From a virus: a DNA stretch of 22,465 bases. The notes under the pieces are model-generated. The model saw only the letters and a program-made list of their open reading frames with translations, did no database searches and had not been told where the DNA came from. Of this stretch, positions 1-5,592 are shown piece by piece. Position numbers and translations under genes: made by a program. Location of the stretch: positions 1-22,465 of IMG/VR virus record IMGVR_UViG_3300027747_001177; one strand, written 5' to 3'. How positions within the stretch are numbered: the first letter of the stretch is position 1; every line of letters starts with the position of its first letter.

Positions 1-755
1 TCTTCTGTTAATTCAATATCTTCTTTCTTCAATTTGTCATATGCTTTACCCATGTTCTGGATATCTTTGGCATTCTCTTTTGAACCCGATTGGGTTTTCC
101 CTTTCATGTATTCAGATTTTTTTTTATCCAAATATGAACTTAATGTTGATTTTGACAACTCATCAATTTGTTCAACTTCTTCTTTTTCCAGACCAAGTGG
201 ATCTTTTGCGTGCTTGACTAAAGTCTTTGCTGCATACTTTACTTCACTATCTTTACCATACATACTTTTCTTCAGACGGTCTAAGTGGTCTTTATCTGAA
301 CCACCAGTCAAAGCCTTAAATGCTTTCTTCATCAGACCTTCATCCAACTCTTTTTCAATCAATTTCTTGGCAAAAGGCATATCGTTTAGATGTTCTCTCA
401 TTTTCTTCTTTTTACCACGGAGAATGGCAAAATCTTGACCGTCAATTTTACCATTGTGATTAGCATCAATTTTAGTTTGATTACCTTTTAGTTCTTCTTT
501 GACTGGTTCTTTTTCGTCTTTTTGTTTAGAACCACCATAACGTGAACCTTCTTTTTTACCAGCACCACCTGATGGTTTAGGACCAGATTTGACTTTTTCT
601 TTGGCATCTTTAACCATATCGTCCCAACCCTCTTTAAGAAGTTCTTCTTTGACTTCTGTTGGTTGAACTGGTTGTGCAGTTTGTGTTGGTTGTTCACCAA
701 GTACTTTGTTAACCGCATCAATCATTGATTGTGACACTTTAGATTTTGCAAACAT
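1..755 (-). CDS. Partial phage protein with EF-hand-like loop (3' end outside window)
   Basis: The frame opens at ATG 755, preceded by GGAGAA seven bases upstream and 12 bases after the previous stop, and stays open for 251 codons to the window edge, so the C-terminus is missing. The product is highly charged and Lys/Glu-rich. Residues 97-108 (DANHNGKIDGQD) match a canonical EF-hand or dockerin-type calcium loop, with Asp, Asn, Asn, Gly, Ile, Asp and Asp at loop positions 1, 3, 5, 6, 8, 9 and 12. Residues 194-209 (VEQIDELSKSTLSSYL) resemble a motif I remember from uncharacterised proteins of marine T4-like phages. A nine-A run on the coding strand (117-125) lies in the frame without breaking it. 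It is the fourth gene of the late operon, so a structural or head-associated role is plausible, but no function can be assigned. Confidence 0.85.
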   Translation of the reverse strand, partial: MFAKSKVSQSMIDAVNKVLGEQPTQTAQPVQPTEVKEELLKEGWDDMVKDAKEKVKSGPKPSGGAGKKEGSRYGGSKQKDEKEPVKEELKGNQTKIDANHNGKIDGQDFAILRGKKKKMREHLNDMPFAKKLIEKELDEGLMKKAFKALTGGSDKDHLDRLKKSMYGKDSEVKYAAKTLVKHAKDPLGLEKEEVEQIDELSKSTLSSYLDKKKSEYMKGKTQSGSKENAKDIQNMGKAYDKLKKEDIELTE

Positions 756-767
756 ATTGTTCTCCGT

Positions 768-2465
768 TTATTTCTTTTTCTTTTTGGTTATATCTGAAAC
801 TTTTACTTTAACATCATTTGGTGTAACTAGAGGTTCTTTATTACTACCACCGCCAAGAACGCCACCGACACCCATATCATTTGCTCCTGGGTCATCAATC
901 GCTTCTATGACTTTTCTAAAATTTCTAAATTCTTTTTGTTCTTTATACGTTTGGTCACCTAGACCGGCTGGTAATCCAGAACGTGAACTGAATGTTGGAC
1001 CAACACCTACACCTTGAGTATTTGATCCAAACATTCTTGAAAACTTCTGCGACTTTACTTTTTCCTTGTCCTTGGAGAAGTTGCTTTCTTTTGGTTTGGG
1101 GAGGACTTCGACTTTGGGGCCGTTGTCTTCGCTATAGGCTCTGAAGGTGTAACTGGAGTTGTACTTAACGTCTCCGTCTTTGACACTATCAACTTTTCCG
1201 AGTTTTCGCTGGAATTGTTGACCTGGGGCGTTTTCTTGAATATTCCTAAAATTGTTTTTAACATTTTTAATTTCCTTAAATAAAGAACCACTTCTACGAT
1301 TCAGCCAATCTTCGGCTGTCTCTCCTAAAGTTTCAGAACCCAAAAATTCACTTGTTGATTCGTATACTGAATGGATATCTTCCTCTTTACTATCTAGGTC
1401 ACCAGTATTATCAAAATAAATGAATGTTTTAAAGGACTCATTGAAATATTTAGTATTTTCTTGTGATTTCATCCACTTGTCATGTCTAACCGATTCCAAC
1501 ATCATTTTAGACAATAATGAGTTTCTCTTTTGACTGGTTTCATTATTGGTTTCAACGAAAATCATCATTGTATCGTAACCAAGTTCTTCCAATTCTTCTT
1601 TGATAAAGGCAATTCTATCTCTATCGTCTGCCGGTCCATTAATAATAAGTGGACCACGGTTACGAATACCTTCTCTACGGAGGTCACCAGTCTTCTCCGC
1701 CAACTTCTGTTTGTCGTTCAAATAGTCTTGTGCTTGAATGAAATTTAATTCTACAATCTTAGATTCAGCAATAGCTTCACGGATAACAATATCTTTACCA
1801 GAACCTGGACCACCAGTTACAAAGATTGCTCTAAACAATCCGTAACTATAAGATTCGTGGATACCCATACCCTTGCGAGTATCGTGCATCAATTCTTTTG
1901 CGTGTGTATCAGAAACATGACTTGGAACACCATGTTTAAATTTAGAAACATCATTACTTTTAGCGTGTGCACGCATCTTGGTACCAGACATACCTTCTGT
2001 GCCTTCAGCATCAGGGTCACGTTGACCAGCAGAATGGACATGAATCTTTTTAAAATTATACAAGGCACCAGTGTGTGTACCATTAAATTTTTGTAACTTA
2101 TCTTTCATTTCTTTGACACGGTCGGAGCCAACTACCATATGAAGGTGTGACACACCCTGTTTGTGTAGTTTAGCAGCTTGGTGTAAAAATGAAGGATGTT
2201 CTTTATCTGATGACTTAAAATTAGTACCAGGAGAATATCTCTTTAGGTGTTTAATCTTTTGTGTTGCAGATAATGGATTCTTATTCTTATCTTGGCTATG
2301 TGAAGTTATAACAGTATGACCAGCACTATGTTTTGCAGCAACTTCTTTGACCTTATCAATTAATTTTAAATGACCGGTCGTGGGCGGATTCATCCGACCA
2401 TAGGTGAAAACGTGATGTGTACCATCATTATTTTCTTCCTGTACAACTTCTAAAAAGGATTTCAT
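768..2465 (-). CDS. Nucleotidyltransferase-P-loop kinase fusion, His-rich N-terminal half
   Basis: A 565-aa protein with two enzyme-like halves. Residues 18-170 look like a cytidylyltransferase-fold nucleotidyltransferase: GRMNPPTTGH at 23-32 is the (T/H)xGH signature, GSDR lies at 113-116, and SGTKMR at 160-165 matches the (I/M)SxTxxR signature of NMN adenylyltransferase-like enzymes. Residues 212-375 look like a P-loop kinase with Walker A GGPGSGKD at 218-225, in which Asp replaces the usual Ser/Thr after the lysine. The tail (about 390-565) is low complexity and ends in Lys repeats. The order NMNAT-then-kinase recalls NadR, but the substrate cannot be read here; NAD salvage or nucleic-acid end repair are both possible. 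The N-terminus MKSFLEVVQE resembles the leaders of the two upstream genes. The start overlaps the previous stop as ATGA. His is about 10% up to residue 205 and almost absent afterwards. Confidence 0.8.
   Translation of the reverse strand: MKSFLEVVQEENNDGTHHVFTYGRMNPPTTGHLKLIDKVKEVAAKHSAGHTVITSHSQDKNKNPLSATQKIKHLKRYSPGTNFKSSDKEHPSFLHQAAKLHKQGVSHLHMVVGSDRVKEMKDKLQKFNGTHTGALYNFKKIHVHSAGQRDPDAEGTEGMSGTKMRAHAKSNDVSKFKHGVPSHVSDTHAKELMHDTRKGMGIHESYSYGLFRAIFVTGGPGSGKDIVIREAIAESKIVELNFIQAQDYLNDKQKLAEKTGDLRREGIRNRGPLIINGPADDRDRIAFIKEELEELGYDTMMIFVETNNETSQKRNSLLSKMMLESVRHDKWMKSQENTKYFNESFKTFIYFDNTGDLDSKEEDIHSVYESTSEFLGSETLGETAEDWLNRRSGSLFKEIKNVKNNFRNIQENAPGQQFQRKLGKVDSVKDGDVKYNSSYTFRAYSEDNGPKVEVLPKPKESNFSKDKEKVKSQKFSRMFGSNTQGVGVGPTFSSRSGLPAGLGDQTYKEQKEFRNFRKVIEAIDDPGANDMGVGGVLGGGSNKEPLVTPNDVKVKVSDITKKKKK
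1055..1264 (-). CDS. Possible overprinted small ORF inside the kinase gene
   Basis: A 69-codon frame nested in a different reading frame of the nucleotidyltransferase-kinase gene, on the same strand. ATG 1264 has a good ribosome binding site (AAGGA, 8 bases upstream). The product would start with a short amphipathic stretch (MLKTILGIFKK) followed by a Ser/Thr/Pro/Lys-rich tail. Over roughly 1060-1240 the host frame uses unusually many C/G-ending codons (GGC, CCC, GTC, CTC, TCC, AAG) compared with the rest of this AT-rich phage, which could mean selection on a second frame. It could also be only a low-complexity linker of different origin. I do not recognise the peptide, and expression is unproven. 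Confidence 0.25.
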   Translation of the reverse strand: MLKTILGIFKKTPQVNNSSENSEKLIVSKTETLSTTPVTPSEPIAKTTAPKSKSSPNQKKATSPRTRKK

Positions 2466-3442
2466 GAATGTCCTAGCGTCTTCTTAAAAGCATTTAAATG
2501 TGTATCGTTATCCAAATCAACATGACTTTTGTTTAATCCTTTTGTTCCGGCGGGATGAAAGGCAACAGTTCTCGCACTCTTATTACCTTTTTGTTTTTCT
2601 CTTATTCTCCATTTACCTTTACCAGAAATTCTTGGTAAACCATGGCCGGTCGAATCTTTCTCACCGACACGATATGTTCCGTGGCCACCAACTTGCAAAA
2701 CATGAACGTGATGGTCTTTTAAATAACCTTCAGCTGGATGTAAATTTGGATGTTCTATTTCAGTTGTTTTTGCACGACCAGAAGCTGTTGTCTTTTCATT
2801 ATGTGGATCTGGATGATGTGTATTCATATGTTTCAATATTCCAGCTTTTTCGATATGGTGCGCATATTCAGGTCTTTTTGCTCTTTGAGAATCTTTGATA
2901 TGCCAACCTTTTTCTTTTGTATGGTGTATAGTTAACTGTCCCATAGCGGCAGTAACACCATTTTTAGTTTCTCCATTTAGTAAATGACCAGAAACTGTAC
3001 CGGCATGAAAATGGCTCTTGCTGTGTTTCTTCTTATGTTCAACAGCAAAGTCTGTACCACCAGTTGAACCTGCGCCACTCATCTCCTTTGGCATCAAACC
3101 GTGATGTTTCATTCTATCAACAAATTTAGTTTCATAATCATGTCCTTTGTTTGGAGGAGCTTCGCCAGGTTTGTGTAGTTTTGATGCAGGAATTACATGG
3201 TGGTTTCCAGTTTCATCTTCTGCATGAACATGAACTTTATCTTTTATATGTTCAACTTTGTGTATTTTTATAGCTGAACCTTTTGGTAAATCGTCATGTT
3301 CAGCCGCCAAATTATGTGAGAACTTTCCCGAACCAACATGAGGATCAATATATTTTTTTTGATGTTCAGCTCCAATTGGACCTGAACCGGTAATTTTACC
3401 TCGGCCTTCAAGTATCATCCAATGTTTAAAAGAATTTATCAT
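2462..3442 (-). CDS. His-rich protein with PD-(D/E)XK nuclease-like signature
   Basis: A 326-aa basic protein with 39 histidines (12%). From residue 102 the spacing of charged residues fits a PD-(D/E)XK nuclease core: E104 in YETKF, D131 in GGTDF, E158-x-K160 in NGETK, and Q169 in MGQL. The N-terminal 100 residues and the C-terminal third (after about 235) carry no motif I recognise. The N-terminus MINSFKHWMILE ends in I-L-E before Gly, the form of a T4 prohead protease site, and parallels the leaders of the genes on either side. Both junctions are 4-bp ATGA overlaps, so translation is probably coupled. It is the second gene behind the late promoter. The nuclease reading is motif-level only. 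The gene itself is certain from its length and overlaps. Confidence 0.75.
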   Translation of the reverse strand: MINSFKHWMILEGRGKITGSGPIGAEHQKKYIDPHVGSGKFSHNLAAEHDDLPKGSAIKIHKVEHIKDKVHVHAEDETGNHHVIPASKLHKPGEAPPNKGHDYETKFVDRMKHHGLMPKEMSGAGSTGGTDFAVEHKKKHSKSHFHAGTVSGHLLNGETKNGVTAAMGQLTIHHTKEKGWHIKDSQRAKRPEYAHHIEKAGILKHMNTHHPDPHNEKTTASGRAKTTEIEHPNLHPAEGYLKDHHVHVLQVGGHGTYRVGEKDSTGHGLPRISGKGKWRIREKQKGNKSARTVAFHPAGTKGLNKSHVDLDNDTHLNAFKKTLGHS

Positions 3443-4632
3443 TTCCTCACCTTCAATAGATTCTGTTTGGCAAATTCTGGACGATTAACCAACTTAGTAG
3501 GTTGATTATCGTGATGTACAACAAAACCTTCTGGTTTAGATTTCTTGCCGCCAATGTGGTGTTGATAATTACCCTCATGGGTTTCTAATGAATTAACCAA
3601 GTGATTCTTAGCTTGTGCTAGATGATGATGCATAGTCAATAAATTACCATAATGTGATTTGTTTTTTTCCACATGAGCAATTTGTTTGGCACCTTCAGAT
3701 GTCTTTTCGGCTTTGGACTTTTCGGTCTTCACTTTGGCTGCTTGTTTCTCATGTACATCTTTTATGTGTTCTTTGAAACCTTTGACGGAAGGAACTTCAT
3801 CGTGCCTAACTGTTTTATTGATATAAGTTGAAAGGTGGCCATGTTCACCAGAATGTGATGGATGAATTGAATCATACATTTTGTGGCCATGTGTATCGTG
3901 GATTTCTTTAGCGGCCGCCATATGTTTTTGAAATCCTGTTTCATTGGCAGCTGAGTGTTTTACTTTAGAAGTATCGTGTTCTGCACCATGGATATGAACA
4001 TCTGGATGTTCTTTGAAATTACCATGGTCGACATGAGGTGAAGCACTTTTCATATCAGCACTATACTTACTATGAACCACCACACCAACCTTAGACCTTT
4101 TAATCTTGTCTGCTTCTTTACCGTGAGCAGTATAGGTTATTGTATTTGGTGTAAAAGAGACTTTATTTTTTTCTGCTTCAAACAAATATTCTTCTTTTAA
4201 CACCTTTGTATCAGCATGGTGCATCAAATCACCTTGATATACACCAGTTTTTGGTGATACTTTTGGTAGATGTTTGAGAGCGTGTTTTAGAGCATGAGCA
4301 AGACCTGGTGCATGGCCATGGTTCTTATCAATGTCTTTTTCTGTATGGTTAATCTTTGGATTCTTATTGAAGGCAGATTTAGTAGCAACAAAGAATTTAC
4401 CATTCTTAGGGTGATGACCGAATACAATAGATGGAGAACCATCATACTTCATTGTTAGATTACTACTTTTGGCACCAGATGTCATGTTAGCGTGTGCCTT
4501 CATTAACGCAGCATGAGCGTGTTCAAAACCAGCATGGCCGTGCATCAAAGGTCTATCTTCCGCATGGTGGATGTGCTTCAGTTCCGAACCTTCGCCGGAT
4601 TCTTCTTTTAAGAATGTTGAAAACGATTGCAT
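3439..4632 (-). CDS. His-rich ligase-like protein (probably DUF6267 family)
   Basis: I start the protein at ATG 4632 (397 aa) rather than the in-frame GTG 4659, because AAGGGA lies 9 bases before the ATG and because this gives the leader MQSFSTFLKE seen in the next genes. Residues 62-65 (KYDG) fit motif I, the nucleotidylated lysine of ATP-dependent DNA/RNA ligases and capping enzymes. QGDLM at 133-137 could be motif III, KVGVVVHSKY at 181-190 could be IIIa, EGFVVH at 368-373 motif IV, and the Lys at 380 in TKLVNR motif V, all in the right order. The stretch FFVATKSAFNKNP (80-92) is what I remember as the hallmark of the uncharacterised DUF6267 family of T4-like phages. There are 49 His (12%). 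It is the first gene after the late promoter. Ligase activity is inferred, and residues 200-360 look like a lineage-specific insert or domain. Confidence 0.8.
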   Translation of the reverse strand: MQSFSTFLKEESGEGSELKHIHHAEDRPLMHGHAGFEHAHAALMKAHANMTSGAKSSNLTMKYDGSPSIVFGHHPKNGKFFVATKSAFNKNPKINHTEKDIDKNHGHAPGLAHALKHALKHLPKVSPKTGVYQGDLMHHADTKVLKEEYLFEAEKNKVSFTPNTITYTAHGKEADKIKRSKVGVVVHSKYSADMKSASPHVDHGNFKEHPDVHIHGAEHDTSKVKHSAANETGFQKHMAAAKEIHDTHGHKMYDSIHPSHSGEHGHLSTYINKTVRHDEVPSVKGFKEHIKDVHEKQAAKVKTEKSKAEKTSEGAKQIAHVEKNKSHYGNLLTMHHHLAQAKNHLVNSLETHEGNYQHHIGGKKSKPEGFVVHHDNQPTKLVNRPEFAKQNLLKVRK

Positions 4633-4676
4633 TAATTTTTCCCTTAGATTGCAACACACTTTGGTTGCCGGTTACT

Positions 4677-4684
4677 TATTTATA
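4677..4684 (-). promoter_or_regulatory. T4-type late promoter (TATAAATA)
   Basis: The minus strand reads TATAAATA, the exact consensus recognised in T4 by the gp55 late sigma factor. It lies in the only real intergenic gap, 44 bases before ATG 4632, leaving room for a short 5' leader with the AAGGGA ribosome binding site. A chance 8-mer of this composition is expected a few times per strand in 22 kb of AT-rich DNA, so the support comes from position as much as from sequence. Confidence 0.65.
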
Positions 4685-4691
4685 CAACATT

Positions 4692-4728
4692 TAACCTAAT
4701 ATGACCGGACCTTACAAAGATTCGGTTA
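4692..4728. repeat. Imperfect inverted repeat upstream of the late promoter
   Basis: TAACCTAAT at 4692-4700 pairs with ATTCGGTTA at 4720-4728 (8 of 9 pairs), with a 19-base loop. It lies between the end of the glycan island and the late promoter. The stem is AT-rich and has no T run after it, so it is a poor intrinsic terminator; a regulatory site or chance pairing are both possible. Confidence 0.3.
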
Positions 4729-4755
4729 GATACATAGTGACGAAATTGTTGGCTT

Positions 4756-5592
4756 TTAAAGTAGGCTGTCTAGCATTTGTTCTGTATTGTACTTAGATAC
4801 ATACCCCAACTGCTGAATTTTAGATATATCCAGAACCATATTTTTGGTTTGGACTTTTTTGTGAAAGTCAACAATATCAATACTGTTGAACTTAGAGGTA
4901 GAATTAAGACGAGTTCTCACATATTCCAAAGAATTTCTTAGATATACTTTCTCACCGTTACCTATGTTATAGATTTCACCAGCTGGTGCTCTTTCTATTA
5001 CCAGATTAATTGCCTGTACAACATCATCAACATGGATGTAATCACGATATAAATCTCCACCATCATATAGGTCAATATCACGGTTTTCTCTAATCTCATT
5101 AATCAGATATTGCAAGGCATTCTTTTTCTTAGATACTTTCTTGTCATCTTTACCGAGAACATTACCCAAACGTAAGATTCTCCATTGAATACCAAATGTT
5201 TCACAATATGAAATTAACAACTGTTCGGCAGTTCTTTTGGTAATTGAATAGAATCCCTTTGGGTCACAATGTGAGTTCTCTTTGGCGGGTAACTCTACAT
5301 CACCATAGACGAACCAAGAACTTATAAAGTTGAAACAGACATTCTTATTCTTGCAAGATTCTAAGACCTTTATCAGAGTAGTTAGATTGGTATCTATATC
5401 TATGAATGGGTCGGTGTGTACGTTATAATTATCGATGGTCGAAATGAAATATACAATATCAAGTGGATGAGTGTTGTTTGATTTTACTTTATAATCATTT
5501 CTTTCATTCGACCATAAAATATTTGGTGTCAGTTCTTCGTATTTTCCACCTACAAAGCCAGAGCCACCAAATACATTAATTAATCGTTCCAC
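4756..5592 (-). CDS. Extended SDR: NAD(P)-dependent sugar epimerase/reductase
   Basis: A 278-aa Rossmann protein with the nucleotide-binding loop GGSGFVGG at residues 9-16, a Ser pair at 91-92, the catalytic Y115-x-x-x-K119 (YSITK), and the extended-SDR C-terminal motif RDYIHVDD at 183-190. The family includes NDP-sugar 4-epimerases, 4-ketoreductases and 3,5-epimerase/reductases acting on the products of 4,6-dehydratases. Here it follows the RfbH-like 3-dehydrase directly, so a terminal 4-ketoreductase or epimerase of the same deoxysugar pathway is the most economical role. The start is GTG 5592, because the glycine loop needs to lie this close to the N-terminus; it overlaps the upstream stop by 13 bases. 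It is the last gene of the glycan island. Exact substrate unknown. Confidence 0.85.
   Translation of the reverse strand: MERLINVFGGSGFVGGKYEELTPNILWSNERNDYKVKSNNTHPLDIVYFISTIDNYNVHTDPFIDIDTNLTTLIKVLESCKNKNVCFNFISSWFVYGDVELPAKENSHCDPKGFYSITKRTAEQLLISYCETFGIQWRILRLGNVLGKDDKKVSKKKNALQYLINEIRENRDIDLYDGGDLYRDYIHVDDVVQAINLVIERAPAGEIYNIGNGEKVYLRNSLEYVRTRLNSTSKFNSIDIVDFHKKVQTKNMVLDISKIQQLGYVSKYNTEQMLDSLL

Larger units (their letters stand above)
4633..4755. other. Intergenic region separating the glycan island from the late operon
   Basis: This 123-base gap is the only sizeable non-coding stretch in the window. It holds the late promoter octamer (4677-4684) and the ribosome binding site of the ligase-like gene. 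It also has an imperfect inverted repeat (4692-4700 with 4720-4728, one mismatch, 19-base loop). I see no GC-rich stem followed by a T run, so there is no clear intrinsic terminator for the glycan island. Confidence 0.7.

Noticed and set aside
117-125. Nine-T run (A run on the coding strand) as a frameshift or slippage site
   Set aside because: The frame is open on both sides with a consistent Lys-rich product, and no downstream alternative frame or stem-loop suggests programmed slippage.
34-438. Plus-strand open frame of 134 codons at the left edge
   Set aside because: It is antisense to the partial late gene, has Phe/Ser-rich composition typical of the complement of a Lys/Glu-rich gene, and has no supporting signal.
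488-721. Minus-strand 77-codon frame rich in Lys/Asn
   Set aside because: It is out of frame within the partial gene starting at 755, which has the better start and coherent protein.
2500-2898. Plus-strand 132-codon frame
   Set aside because: Antisense shadow of the His-rich nuclease-like gene; no ribosome binding site or recognisable motif.
3762-3944. Minus-strand 60-codon frame inside the ligase-like gene
   Set aside because: Alternate-frame shadow; the main frame shows conserved motifs on both sides and no codon anomaly here.
4633-4659. GTG start at 4659 for the ligase-like gene
   Set aside because: Would add nine residues before the leader-like MQSFSTFLKE and has no ribosome binding site, while ATG 4632 has AAGGGA.
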